From: Sulfurimonas indica
GTDB lineage: Bacteria; Campylobacterota; Campylobacteria; Campylobacterales; Sulfurimonadaceae
Assembly: GCF_009192995.1 (NCBI RefSeq)
Contig: NZ_SDID01000014.1
Location: 1 to 64,000 of the forward strand
Direction: 5' to 3'
Length of the DNA: 64,000 bases
Within the stretch, counting starts at the first letter, position 1. Every line of letters starts with the position of its first letter. The notes under the pieces were generated by a model. It saw nothing but the letters and a program-made list of their open reading frames with translations, had not been told where the DNA came from and searched no databases. Positions 24,111 through 33,194 of this stretch are shown piece by piece. The position numbers were made by a program, and so were the translations under genes.

Positions 24111-24504
24111 GAAGAAAGTACTCATTATGTGTACAGGAAACAGCTGCCGAAGTATTATCGGTGAAGCGCTTATTAACAAAGAACTAGATGGTGTAGAAGC
24201 TCAAAGTTGTGGTGTCGCACCAAGTGGCAGGGTCAACTCAAATGCTAAAAAAGTTTTAGAGTTGCATGATGCATGGGATGATAGTTACTACTCAAAGCAT
24301 CTTGATAGTGTCATTGATGAGGACTTTGACCTTGTCGTAACTGTATGTGACCATGCAAAAGAGACATGTCCCATTTTTCCAAAACCGGTGAAGAAAATTC
24401 ATGTTGGCTTTGAAGATCCGGATGGAAAAGATTTTGATGCTTTTGAAGAGACTTACGTACTCATAAAAGATAAACTCCTAAAGCAAGTCAAAGAGAATCT
24501 CTAG
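24097..24504 (+). CDS. arsC: Arsenate reductase, low-molecular-weight phosphatase type
   Basis: About 135 residues from ATG 24097, with GAGGAG at 24081-24086; a TTG at 24088 would sit too close to that site. The phosphate loop CTGNSCRS and the later pair of cysteines in VCDHAKETCPIFP give the three-cysteine relay of thioredoxin-coupled ArsC. It reduces arsenate to arsenite in the cytosol. It is the third gene of its unit; no arsenite exporter is present nearby. The stop overlaps the next start (TAGTG). Confidence 0.88.
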   Translation: MTTSKKKVLIMCTGNSCRSIIGEALINKELDGVEAQSCGVAPSGRVNSNAKKVLELHDAWDDSYYSKHLDSVIDEDFDLVVTVCDHAKETCPIFPKPVKKIHVGFEDPDGKDFDAFEETYVLIKDKLLKQVKENL

Positions 24505-25340
24505 TGAGCTATTATGAGGTACTGCTTCTCTTTTTTGGTGGGCTTGGTATCTTTGTCTATGCAATCTATTTTGTTTTAAGATTTAAAAAAGAGAGACATT
24601 TAGAACAATTACAAAGTGAGCCTTTTAAAGAAGAGTACAGAACCTACTTAGAACAAACACCTCATTATAAAAATCTCTCAGCTGAAGATAAAGCCAAGAT
24701 AGAACGCTCCATTATCATATTTACCAATACAAAAGAGTTTATCGGCGTGGGTATAGAGCTCACGCAGGAGATGAAAATTATTATCGCTTTTTATGCCTGT
24801 CTTTTATTGCTGCGTAAAACAACAACAAACTGTTATGATAATCTCAAGACCATTATTATCTATCCAAGTGTGGTAGTCTTTGAAAATCTGCACTCATCAG
24901 GTGGTATTTATACCAAAGAGAAGTTTCTTCTTGAAGGACAGGCTGCAAATGATACAGTTGTCATCATCTGGCATGATGCAAAAAAAGAGGCCTATCATCT
25001 ACGTCATGGCAATGTTATTATTCATGAATTTGCCCATGAGATAGACTTTATGGATGGAGAAATTGATGGTGTTCCACCGATTGAGCGTTCAAAGTATGAT
25101 GAGTGGACACGGGTACTTTTTCATGATTTTAAAAAACTCAGCAATGTGGCTTTAAAAAACAGAGATTGGGGCAAGTACAAACTTTTAGGCTCTTATGCTG
25201 CAACAAATGAAGCAGAGTTTTTTGCAGTGCTTACAGAGCGTTTTTTTGAATCACCCCAGAGTCTTAAAAAGCATTTCCCGGAACTTTATAATGAGCTCAA
25301 AGATTTTTATAAAATCGATACAATAAAGCTTATAGGCTAA
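24504..25340 (+). CDS. MtfA-like zinc peptidase (M90 family)
   Basis: 278 residues starting at GTG 24504 overlapping the arsC stop. One N-terminal membrane segment (about 5-23) is followed by a soluble domain. The zinc motif HEFAHEIDFMDG (HExxH) and the downstream NEAEFFAVLTERFFE, with the third ligand, match the MtfA/M90 family. In E. coli MtfA processes or inactivates the regulator Mlc; here no such partner is visible. The N-terminal anchor places it at the inner membrane. Confidence 0.85.
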   Translation: MSYYEVLLLFFGGLGIFVYAIYFVLRFKKERHLEQLQSEPFKEEYRTYLEQTPHYKNLSAEDKAKIERSIIIFTNTKEFIGVGIELTQEMKIIIAFYACLLLLRKTTTNCYDNLKTIIIYPSVVVFENLHSSGGIYTKEKFLLEGQAANDTVVIIWHDAKKEAYHLRHGNVIIHEFAHEIDFMDGEIDGVPPIERSKYDEWTRVLFHDFKKLSNVALKNRDWGKYKLLGSYAATNEAEFFAVLTERFFESPQSLKKHFPELYNELKDFYKIDTIKLIG

Positions 25341-25346
25341 GTTTGC

Positions 25347-25352
25347 TATAAT
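25347..25352 (+). promoter_or_regulatory. Extended -10 promoter (TGCTATAAT)
   Basis: TATAAT preceded by TGC (25344-25346) lies 30 bp upstream of the DUF695-RraB gene. The wider TTTGCTATAAT is identical to the one in front of accD, a good sign that it is a real housekeeping promoter. Confidence 0.65.
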
Positions 25353-25382
25353 CACATAAATAATAAAGAAGAGTATATATTT

Positions 25383-26102
25383 ATGAGAGAATTTTTTAGA
25401 CGAATTGAAGATGGCAATGAAATCATTATAGAAGCAGATTTGAATGCTTATGGATACAGTAACAAATATGCCTGGCTATTAAGTGTTTTTATCAAGTTTG
25501 ATGCATCAGATGAGACACAAGAGGGCTTTGAAGAGTATTTAGAGACAAAAGAGTCGCTTATCATTGCTCTAGAACATGATAAAAAGGCAAAATATGTCGG
25601 AAGCCGTATGCTTGATGGGTGGAGTGAACTCTACTTCTATGCGGATGACTCAAAAGGACTTGATAAACTTGTTGCCAATATCTTGACACCGAGTAACTAT
25701 GTTTATGAGAGTCATACTGTCAGGGATTCAAAATGGGATTTTCATCATAAAAACCTTACACCAAACGAACTTGAACTTGCACATATACAGAGTGACAAGA
25801 TAATCTATCTCTTGGAAGAAGAGGGTGATGACTTAGAACTTCCACGTCCTGTTGAACATTATGTCTCATTTGATACGCCTACACAAAAAGAGCGTTTTTT
25901 AGAATCACTCAACGAGAAACAGTTTACTTTTAAAGATGAGATAAGTTCTGATGAGTTTGAAAACGGTATAGCACTTGTAAGAGAGCATGCTGTGACTCAA
26001 AATGGTGTTAAAGAAGTTGTTGAAGAGCTCTTTGCAATGATAAAAGAAGAGAATGGTTATTATGAGGGTTGGAGTACAACACTTGCTAATGAAGAGGCTT
26101 AA
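25383..26102 (+). CDS. DUF695 plus RraB-like domain protein
   Basis: 239 residues. The N-terminal ~130 residues (RIEDGNEIIIEADLNAY...KYVGSRMLDGWSELYFY) match the DUF695 family. The C-terminal ~100 (VEHYVSFDTPTQKERFLESL...EENGYYEGWST) match the RraB fold, named after the E. coli inhibitor of RNase E. Soluble, acidic, no signal. It has its own promoter and its TAATG stop overlaps the MFS-acyltransferase gene. Whether it touches RNA turnover here is unknown. Confidence 0.75.
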   Translation: MREFFRRIEDGNEIIIEADLNAYGYSNKYAWLLSVFIKFDASDETQEGFEEYLETKESLIIALEHDKKAKYVGSRMLDGWSELYFYADDSKGLDKLVANILTPSNYVYESHTVRDSKWDFHHKNLTPNELELAHIQSDKIIYLLEEEGDDLELPRPVEHYVSFDTPTQKERFLESLNEKQFTFKDEISSDEFENGIALVREHAVTQNGVKEVVEELFAMIKEENGYYEGWSTTLANEEA

Positions 26103-27943
26103 TGATTAAAATCATAGGAAGCATTAACTATCTTCTTGTTGTTTTTTTAAATGCTTTTACAGATTTAGGGCATAAGATAATCATCCAAAATACAATTTTT
26201 AAAGTTTATGATGGTTCAACGCAGATAGTTTTGACTGCTATTGTCAATGCATTGATACTTTTTCCTTTTATCTTGATCTTCTCACCATCCGGTTTTTTGG
26301 CTGACAGGTTTGCCAAAAACAAGATTATGGAGTATGCTGCTCTTTTTGCTGTAGTTATTACGTTGGGAATTACCTACGCTTACTATCATGGTCATTTTCT
26401 GCTTGCATTTTCTTTGACATTTGTATTGGCTTTACAGAGTGCTATCTATGGGCCTGCAAAGTATGGTTATATCAAAGAATTTTTTGGAGATAAGTACATC
26501 AGTGCAGCAAACGGAGCTGTTCAGGCTATCACTACAGTTGCAATACTTGGTGGTATCATCTTTTATACTGTTTTATTTGAGGGAATGTACAGTGATAGCT
26601 ACGTCACTGAAGACGAAATCCTGCAGGCGATTGCTCCTCTTGGATGGCTGCTTGTCGGAGCTTCTTTGATAGAGTGGTTCTTGGCTGCAAAGCTTCCAAA
26701 TAAGACAGAACAGAAGAGTGTAAAGGTCTTTAAGGCAAAAAAATATCTTAGTGGTTTTTATCTTGTAAAGAATTTAAAGACATTAACACGAAAAAGAGAG
26801 ATATATGAGGCTGTTATCTCATTGGGTCTTTTTTGGTCCATCTCACAGGTTGTTCTTGCTATTTTTGGTGAGTATGCAAAATCAGAACTTGGTGTGACAA
26901 ATACCATCTATGTCCAAGGTGTTATGGCACTTGCCGGTATTGGGATCGTGTTAGGTTCCATACTTGCTGCAAAATTTTCAAAATACTACATTAATCTAGG
27001 ACTCAGTGGTATTGGTGTTATTGGGATTACTCTTATTGTATTTAGCATCCCTTTTATAGACTCAATGATGCTAATAGCAGTGATGTTTATACTCTTTGGT
27101 CTGCTTTCAGGCTTTGTTCTTGTACCGTTAAATTCCCGTATTCAGCATTTGGCATCGCGCATTCATCTTGGGACTATTATCGCAGCAAACAATTTCGTCC
27201 AAAATATTTTTATGTTCTCATTTCTAATGCTGACTACGGTTTTTGCCTACTTTGGAATGAATGCTGAGATACTTTTTTATTTGATGGGGCTTGTCGGTCT
27301 CTATCTTGTCTACCTTTTGTTTAAAAGGTACTATGTAGATATTTTTTGGGCCTTTATGGGACTGCTCAGTGCTTTTCGCTACAAGTATGACTATTATGGG
27401 TTAGAGAATGTTCCACAAGATAAAGCAGTACTTCTGCTTGGAAATCATGTAAGCTGGCTGGATTGGATCATCTTACAGTTGCCATTTGAAAGACGGATAA
27501 ACTATATGATGGATAAAGAGATTTATCACTGGAAGTTGATGTATCCTCTCTTTAAAAGGGGTGAAGTTATTCCTCTCTCTCCACGTGCTTTTAAGGATGC
27601 TTTTAAAGATGCTCACGCAAGACTTAAAGAGGGGCGTATTGTCAGTATATTTCCAGAAGGCGGGATAAGTAAAGATGGCAATATTGGTACCTTTCACAGA
27701 GGTTTTGAACTGATACCCAAAGATTATGATGGTGTTATTGTGCCATTTTACATAGACAGTGGTATTTTTGGCACTGTTTTTTCAAAATATAAACCGAAAA
27801 ATGGTAAACTTAACTTATTTAAACGTAGAGTTATAAGAATCTATTTTGGCAAGCCACTACCAAAAGAGACAACGAGTGAAGAACTAAAAGCGATTGTTAC
27901 ACAAATGAAGGAGCAGTATGAAACTCAACAAACCCAAGCATAA
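26102..27943 (+). CDS. LplT-like transporter fused to a PlsC-type acyltransferase
   Basis: 613 residues. The first ~420 form a twelve-helix MFS transporter like LplT, which flips lysophospholipids inward. The last ~190 are a 1-acylglycerol phosphate acyltransferase domain with the catalytic GNHVSWLDW (HxxxxD) and the FPEGG block. In E. coli LplT and the acyltransferase Aas are separate; here transport and re-acylation are one chain, without the Aas AMP-ligase part. It overlaps dgkA by 26 bp. The two together suggest phospholipid repair at the inner membrane. Confidence 0.88.
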   Translation: MIKIIGSINYLLVVFLNAFTDLGHKIIIQNTIFKVYDGSTQIVLTAIVNALILFPFILIFSPSGFLADRFAKNKIMEYAALFAVVITLGITYAYYHGHFLLAFSLTFVLALQSAIYGPAKYGYIKEFFGDKYISAANGAVQAITTVAILGGIIFYTVLFEGMYSDSYVTEDEILQAIAPLGWLLVGASLIEWFLAAKLPNKTEQKSVKVFKAKKYLSGFYLVKNLKTLTRKREIYEAVISLGLFWSISQVVLAIFGEYAKSELGVTNTIYVQGVMALAGIGIVLGSILAAKFSKYYINLGLSGIGVIGITLIVFSIPFIDSMMLIAVMFILFGLLSGFVLVPLNSRIQHLASRIHLGTIIAANNFVQNIFMFSFLMLTTVFAYFGMNAEILFYLMGLVGLYLVYLLFKRYYVDIFWAFMGLLSAFRYKYDYYGLENVPQDKAVLLLGNHVSWLDWIILQLPFERRINYMMDKEIYHWKLMYPLFKRGEVIPLSPRAFKDAFKDAHARLKEGRIVSIFPEGGISKDGNIGTFHRGFELIPKDYDGVIVPFYIDSGIFGTVFSKYKPKNGKLNLFKRRVIRIYFGKPLPKETTSEELKAIVTQMKEQYETQQTQA

Positions 27944-28289
27944 TCTTTTTAGAAACGGTGTCTATGCGCTAGAAGGTTTTGTGGATATTGTTAAAAATGA
28001 GACCTCTTTTAAGTGGCAGCTGCTAATGTTTTTTATATTAGGTACTACTGCCTGGGTATTACCGATTAGCTTTGGGTATGCAAGTATACTTTTTTTGTCA
28101 CTCTTTATCCCAATCCTTGCAGAAGTTGCAAACTCCGCACTGGAGCGTGTTGTTGACCTGGTAACACAAGATTATCATATCTTGGCAAAACAGGCAAAAG
28201 ATGCAGGTGCGACCCTTGTTCTTTTAAGTCTTATTTTGATGCTTCTTATCTGGGCATCTGTTTTACTGCTTGCATTTGAAATAGTCTAA
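27918..28289 (+). CDS. dgkA: Diacylglycerol kinase
   Basis: 123 residues, the normal size for the small three-helix membrane enzyme. The signature EVANSALERVVD and the N-terminal NGVYALEGFVDIVKNETSFKWQ are conserved. It phosphorylates diacylglycerol to phosphatidic acid and so recycles lipid by-products. It overlaps the end of the LplT-acyltransferase gene, and both likely serve membrane phospholipid turnover. Confidence 0.93.
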   Translation: MKLNKPKHNLFRNGVYALEGFVDIVKNETSFKWQLLMFFILGTTAWVLPISFGYASILFLSLFIPILAEVANSALERVVDLVTQDYHILAKQAKDAGATLVLLSLILMLLIWASVLLLAFEIV

Positions 28290-28426
28290 GGGAAGAGTTT
28301 GAAGTAAAGAGAGTATTTGTTTTAAAGCTCTTGGAAAAAATTGTTAGGTATTGTTATGAGAGATGTATAGGTGTTGGTAATAACACAGAAAAATAAAGAC
28401 CTATATCTTACTTTAGGAGAAAAATT

Positions 28427-29611
28427 TTGAAAAACAGAACTTTAATAATCGGTGCAGGTGGTGTTGGTCGTGTTGTTGCACATAAATGTGCAATGAATGC
28501 AGAAATCTTTGGTGAAATTACTCTTGCTAGTCGTACGAAATCCAAATGTGATGCAATCGCAAGTGAGATAAAGGATGTAGTAGTTAAAACAGCAGCAGTC
28601 GATGCAGATAATACAGAAGAGCTTATTGAACTCATTAAAGCAGTGGATGCTTCTATTGTTATCAATGTTGCACTGCCGTATCAGGATTTGACTATTATGG
28701 ATGCCTGTATAGCTACCGGAGTAGATTATTTAGATACTGCAAACTATGAGCATCCCGATGAAGCCAAGTTTGAGTACAAAGAGCAGTGGGCAAAAGATGC
28801 AGATTTTAAAAAAGCTGGAATTATGGGACTGTTGGGAAGTGGCTTTGACCCGGGCGTGACGAATGTATTCTGTGCTTATGCGCAAAAACACTACTTTGAT
28901 GAGATTCATACTATTGATATCTTAGATTGTAATGCAGGTGATCACGGTTACCCATTTGCAACGAACTTCAATCCTGAGATAAACCTGCGTGAGGTAAGTG
29001 CAAAGGGACGCTACTGGGAGAATGGAGAGTGGATAGAGACTGAGCCTATGGAGATTAAGATGGTATGGGACTATCCAGAAGTTGGTCCCAAAGACTCTTA
29101 TCTGCTTTATCATGAAGAGATGGAGTCTCTTGTGAAGCATATTAAAGGGCTTAAACGCATTCGCTTTTTTATGACCTTTGGTGAGAGTTATCTTACACAT
29201 ATGAAGTGTTTGGAAAATGTTGGAATGCTAGGTATTGAGCCGGTGGAACATCAAGGACAGAAGATAGTGCCTATTGAGTTTTTAAAGACACTTCTGCCTG
29301 ATCCAGCATCTTTGGGTCCTCGTACAAAGGGTAAAACGAATATTGGAATCGTAGCAGAGGGTATAAAAGATGGTAAGAAAAAGAAAATCTACATCTATCA
29401 GGTAAGTGACCATGAAAAGTGTTATAAAGAGGTAAAAAGCCAGGCAGTATCGTATACAACAGGTGTTCCTGCAATGATAGGTGCGAAATTGATGCTTGAG
29501 AAAGTCTGGTATAAAGAGGGCGTACATAATATGGAAGAGTTCGATCCGGATCCGTTCATGGAAGAGCTCAATACTCAAGGACTTCCTTGGCAAATAAAAG
29601 AGCTGGAGTAG
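28427..29611 (+). CDS. Carboxynorspermidine/carboxyspermidine synthase (saccharopine dehydrogenase-like)
   Basis: 394 residues starting at TTG 28427 behind AGGAGA. The Rossmann start LIIGAGGVGRVVAHKCA and the GLLGSGFDPGVTNVFCAYA segment match carboxy(nor)spermidine dehydrogenases. These condense aspartate semialdehyde with putrescine or diaminopropane using NADPH. The decarboxylase for the next step is encoded 0.8 kb downstream, supporting this over true lysine metabolism. About 137 bp of non-coding DNA precede it. Confidence 0.9.
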   Translation: MKNRTLIIGAGGVGRVVAHKCAMNAEIFGEITLASRTKSKCDAIASEIKDVVVKTAAVDADNTEELIELIKAVDASIVINVALPYQDLTIMDACIATGVDYLDTANYEHPDEAKFEYKEQWAKDADFKKAGIMGLLGSGFDPGVTNVFCAYAQKHYFDEIHTIDILDCNAGDHGYPFATNFNPEINLREVSAKGRYWENGEWIETEPMEIKMVWDYPEVGPKDSYLLYHEEMESLVKHIKGLKRIRFFMTFGESYLTHMKCLENVGMLGIEPVEHQGQKIVPIEFLKTLLPDPASLGPRTKGKTNIGIVAEGIKDGKKKKIYIYQVSDHEKCYKEVKSQAVSYTTGVPAMIGAKLMLEKVWYKEGVHNMEEFDPDPFMEELNTQGLPWQIKELE

Positions 29612-29614
29612 TGT

Positions 29615-30460
29615 ATGACCTATGAAGATTTAGTCAAAAATATTGATGATATGCCGTCACTTTCAAAAGTGGCATCGGTTATACAAGGACTGTATGCAAG
29701 AGGGGCACATAATGTGGATGTCCGTAAGTTGATTCGCATGATAGAAGCCGATGTTATGCTTACGGCAAATATATTAAAAACGATAAACTCTCCCTATTAT
29801 GGTTTTAAAAGCCGCATATCTTCCATCTCTCAAGCAGTAACGCTTTTAGGAACACAGCAGATGTACTCTTTGGTCATTCACTATGCCATCTCGAAGCATC
29901 TCCAAGCAGATACTACGATATATGGCTTTAACAATGCACAATTCAATGAGATGTGTATACTGCAAAGTTCACTTATGATGCAGTGGTATGCAAAGATTGA
30001 TCTGCATGATACACATATCTTAACTTCATTGGCATTGATTATGGAGTCTGGCAAGATTATTATCTCTAAAGAGTTGATGGAAAGTGATTACAGAGAGGAG
30101 TATAGAAAAGGTTTTTTAGCCTGTGAAGATATTCCAAAGTTTGAACAGGAGTTTTTGTATACAACTTCATACAATTTGAGTGCACTGCTTTTTGAGCATT
30201 GGAATTTGACTCCTATCTACTCCATAGTGCTAAAAAATCTTGATAAAGATGAAGCAGAGTATGGGGAAGATGTTGATGCCATTATGGCACAGTATATCAA
30301 AGCTATAGATGTTATACGTACTGCAATTAATCTTAAAGAGGTTCTCACTGATAACTCCATTGCAAAAGCTACTCAAAAAGTAAAAGAGATAGGTCTGGAT
30401 AGTGAATATTTTGAAACAGTAGCACAAAGAATAAGAAAGAAGTATGAAGAAGCAGCATAG
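29615..30460 (+). CDS. HDOD domain protein
   Basis: 281 residues, mainly an HDOD domain (LVKNIDDMPSLSKVASVIQ...IEADVMLTANILKTINSPYYG...ISQAVTLLGTQQ). HDOD is an HD-like fold without the catalytic metal residues, usually found in signalling proteins. No receiver or GGDEF domain is attached. It lies between the two polyamine genes and overlaps the second by 17 bp, so it is cotranscribed. Its role there is unknown. Confidence 0.85.
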   Translation: MTYEDLVKNIDDMPSLSKVASVIQGLYARGAHNVDVRKLIRMIEADVMLTANILKTINSPYYGFKSRISSISQAVTLLGTQQMYSLVIHYAISKHLQADTTIYGFNNAQFNEMCILQSSLMMQWYAKIDLHDTHILTSLALIMESGKIIISKELMESDYREEYRKGFLACEDIPKFEQEFLYTTSYNLSALLFEHWNLTPIYSIVLKNLDKDEAEYGEDVDAIMAQYIKAIDVIRTAINLKEVLTDNSIAKATQKVKEIGLDSEYFETVAQRIRKKYEEAA

Positions 30461-31598
30461 ATCTTTAGCTACTCCTTACTATCTCTGTGAAGAGGAGCTA
30501 TTAGAACAGAATTTAAAAGTTTTGGATTATGTACAAAAAGAGAGTGGAGCTAAAATTATTTTGGCTTTGAAGGGTTTTGCTATGTGGTCCACTTTTGATT
30601 TGGTCTCACGCTACCTTAAAGGATGTACTGCAAGTGGACTATATGAAGCACGACTTGCACGTGAGGAGTTTTGCAAGTGGAATCCTCACGCAGAAGTTCA
30701 TACCTATTCACCTGCCTTTAAAGAGGATGAAATAGAAGAGATAGCTCGTATCTCTGATCATATAGTTTTTAATTCTCCAAATCAATTAAACAGATTTGTT
30801 TGTAAAGTCAAAGAGATTAATCCGAAAATAGAAGTTTCTTTGCGCGTTAATCCTGAAGTCTCATCTTCTCCAGTTGATATCTATAATCCTTGTGGTTTAT
30901 ACTCAAGACTCGGTACAACAGTTGAAAATTTTGATGAAAATCTCCTAAAAGAACTCGATGGACTTAATTTTCATGCACTTTGTGAGCAAAATGTGGATGC
31001 TTTAGAAGAAGTGCTTAAAAGTTTTGATGAAAAGTTCTCAAAATATTGTAAAAATTTGAAGTATATCAACTTTGGCGGGGGGCATCATATCACTAAAAAA
31101 GGATATGATTTAGAAAAACTTATTTGGATAATCAAAGAATTCAAGAAAAAATACAATGATATTGAAGTTTATCTTGAACCGGGTGAAGCTGTTGGCTGGG
31201 AGACGGGTTATCTAGTGTCAACCGTACTCGATACTTTTAAAAACGGCATGGATATTGCCATCTTAGATACATCGGCTGAAGCACATATGCCAGATACATT
31301 AGCAATGCCATATCGTGCCGAGGTCAGAGGTGCCGGTAAAGCGGGTGAGAAAAAATATACTTATCGCTTGGGAGGAAATACTTGTCTTGCCGGTGATATT
31401 ATGGGGGATTACTCGTTTGATAAGCCTCTAGAAGTTGGAGATGAAATGATCTTTGAAGATCAGATTCATTATACTTTTGTGAAAAATACAACTTTTAATG
31501 GTATCAAGCTCCCATCTCTTGCTATCAAACGCAAAAATGGTACGATAGAGTTGATAAAAGAGTTTGGTTATGAAGATTATAGAGATAGATTAAGTTGA
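30444..31598 (+). CDS. nspC: Carboxynorspermidine decarboxylase
   Basis: 384 residues of the PLP-dependent fold III decarboxylases. The Lys that binds PLP is in IILALKGFAMW near the start. SLRVNPEVSSSPVDIYNPCGLYSRLG, FGGGHHIT, LEPGEAVGW and GNTCLAGDIMGDY are family marks. It yields norspermidine or spermidine from the carboxy-polyamine made by the enzyme at 28427-29611. Campylobacterota often use this path in place of the S-adenosylmethionine route. Confidence 0.92.
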   Translation: MKKQHRSLATPYYLCEEELLEQNLKVLDYVQKESGAKIILALKGFAMWSTFDLVSRYLKGCTASGLYEARLAREEFCKWNPHAEVHTYSPAFKEDEIEEIARISDHIVFNSPNQLNRFVCKVKEINPKIEVSLRVNPEVSSSPVDIYNPCGLYSRLGTTVENFDENLLKELDGLNFHALCEQNVDALEEVLKSFDEKFSKYCKNLKYINFGGGHHITKKGYDLEKLIWIIKEFKKKYNDIEVYLEPGEAVGWETGYLVSTVLDTFKNGMDIAILDTSAEAHMPDTLAMPYRAEVRGAGKAGEKKYTYRLGGNTCLAGDIMGDYSFDKPLEVGDEMIFEDQIHYTFVKNTTFNGIKLPSLAIKRKNGTIELIKEFGYEDYRDRLS

Positions 31599-31608
31599 GG
31601 GAGAAACA

Positions 31609-32166
31609 ATGATAAGTGATAAAGAGCGCTGGAACAAACGATATCAGGAAAAACCTTTCCGTGATTATGTTGAACCGATAGTTGAGAAGTATATCGATGA
31701 AGCAAATGTAGGTTATGCACTTGATATTGCATGTGGGCAAGGTCGTAATACTCACTTTGTAGCTGATTGTGGCTTTGAGGTGGATGCAATTGATTTGAGT
31801 GATTATGCACTCTCAAAAGTAATGGATAATGACAAAATTCACAAGATTGAAGTTGATCTGGATGAATATAATTTAGAGAAAAAAAAGTATGATCTCATTA
31901 TCAATATGAACTATCTCAATCGCCGTTTTTACCATCAGATAAAAGAGGCTTTAAAACCGGATGGACTTTTGATATTTGAGACATTTATCATTGCTCACGG
32001 AGATTTTGACAACCCGCAAAATCCTGAGTATCTTCTACGTCAAAATGAACTTTTGCATGCCTTTATAGGACTTGATATTATCTACTATGAAGAGCGAGAT
32101 GATATTAATTTACGTGGAGAAAAGACCCGTGTAGCCTCGCTTGTAGCCAAAAAGAGAGCTTGTTAG
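31609..32166 (+). CDS. Class I SAM-dependent methyltransferase
   Basis: 185 residues. Motif I is ALDIACGQGRNTHFVA, followed by VDAIDLSDYALSKV and YDLIINMNYLNRRFYHQIKEALKPDGLLIFETF. The acceptor is not evident; the overall length is near that of TehB-type enzymes. GAGGGAGA stands upstream of the ATG. Its 3' end is close to the glycosylase gene. Confidence 0.85.
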   Translation: MISDKERWNKRYQEKPFRDYVEPIVEKYIDEANVGYALDIACGQGRNTHFVADCGFEVDAIDLSDYALSKVMDNDKIHKIEVDLDEYNLEKKKYDLIINMNYLNRRFYHQIKEALKPDGLLIFETFIIAHGDFDNPQNPEYLLRQNELLHAFIGLDIIYYEERDDINLRGEKTRVASLVAKKRAC

Positions 32167-32174
32167 AGAGTTTT

Positions 32175-32777
32175 ATGCAAAAAAGTGCTTATGAAATTTA
32201 CAACTACCTTGACGAACTTGATTTACTGAAAAAATCTCCAGAGTTTTGGTGGCCAAATACAGGAACTTTTGAAGTAGTTGTTGGAGCAATTCTAACACAA
32301 AATACAACTTGGAAAAATGTAGAAAAATCACTTGAAAATTTAAAAGGATTTTTAGAATTAGAATCTTTTGTAAGCTTGCGTGAGGATGCATTAAAAGTTA
32401 GGATAAAACCAAGTGGATTTCAGAATCAAAAAGCTCCAAGACTACTGCAACTTGCACGCAACATCAAAGAAGAGTTTATTACTTTTGAACATTTCCAAAA
32501 AAATGTCACACGTAAGTGGCTTTTGTCTCAAAAAGGTATAGGGGAGGAGAGTGCAGATGCTATTCTTTGTTATGGCTGCATGCGAGAGGAGATGGTGGTG
32601 GACAGCTATACAAAACGACTACTCAAAGAGTTTGACATAGAATTTAAAAAATATGCTGAGTATAAAACATTTTTGGAAAGTAGCCTACGCGAGCATTGTA
32701 AAGAGGATGAACTTTTTAGGGTATTTGCAGAGTTTCATGGAATGATAGTAGAGTACAACAAGCAAAAAGACAAATAG
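32175..32777 (+). CDS. MagIII-type 3-methyladenine DNA glycosylase
   Basis: About 200 residues from ATG 32175; a TTG at 32160 inside the methyltransferase end is less likely. WWPNTGTFEVVVGAILTQNT near residues 24-43 and the helix-hairpin-helix LLSQKGIGEESADAILCYG are followed by the catalytic Asp in MVVDSYTKRLL. The cysteine cluster of endonuclease III is absent. This matches H. pylori MagIII, which removes alkylated adenine. It abuts YjbQ. Confidence 0.88.
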   Translation: MQKSAYEIYNYLDELDLLKKSPEFWWPNTGTFEVVVGAILTQNTTWKNVEKSLENLKGFLELESFVSLREDALKVRIKPSGFQNQKAPRLLQLARNIKEEFITFEHFQKNVTRKWLLSQKGIGEESADAILCYGCMREEMVVDSYTKRLLKEFDIEFKKYAEYKTFLESSLREHCKEDELFRVFAEFHGMIVEYNKQKDK

Positions 32778-33194
32778 ATGCAGCTATATCAAACGACACT
32801 CAAGCTTCCTTCGTTTTCAAGAGGTTTTCATATTATTACAAAAGAGATAGAAAAAGCCATAGAACCTTTTAGTGTAACTACGGGAGTGATAAATCTTTTT
32901 ATCCAACATACTTCTGCATCTTTGAGCATTAATGAAAATGTAGACCCCAGTGTGCGTGAGGATATGGAAAGTTTTTTTAATGAGCTTGCAGATGAAAAAA
33001 CGCACTATATTCATACCTATGAGGGGAGTGATGATATGCCGGCACATATTAAAAGCTCTCTTCTTGGGCACTCTCTTACGATTCCTGTTACTGGTGGAAG
33101 GCTCAATCTTGGTACTTGGCAGGGTGTCTATCTTGGAGAACATAGAGATTTTGGCGGTAGTAGAAAGATAGTCATTACTCTTTATGGAGTTTGA
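32778..33194 (+). CDS. yjbQ: YjbQ/UPF0047 family protein
   Basis: 138 residues, full length. NLFIQHTSASLSINENVDPSVREDME, HIKSSLLGHSLTIPVTGGRLNLGTWQGVYLGEHRD and the C-terminal R.IVITLYG are the conserved core. Some members show weak thiamine phosphate synthase activity, but the cellular role is unsettled. It starts directly after the glycosylase stop and overlaps the next gene by 11 bp. Confidence 0.9.
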   Translation: MQLYQTTLKLPSFSRGFHIITKEIEKAIEPFSVTTGVINLFIQHTSASLSINENVDPSVREDMESFFNELADEKTHYIHTYEGSDDMPAHIKSSLLGHSLTIPVTGGRLNLGTWQGVYLGEHRDFGGSRKIVITLYGV

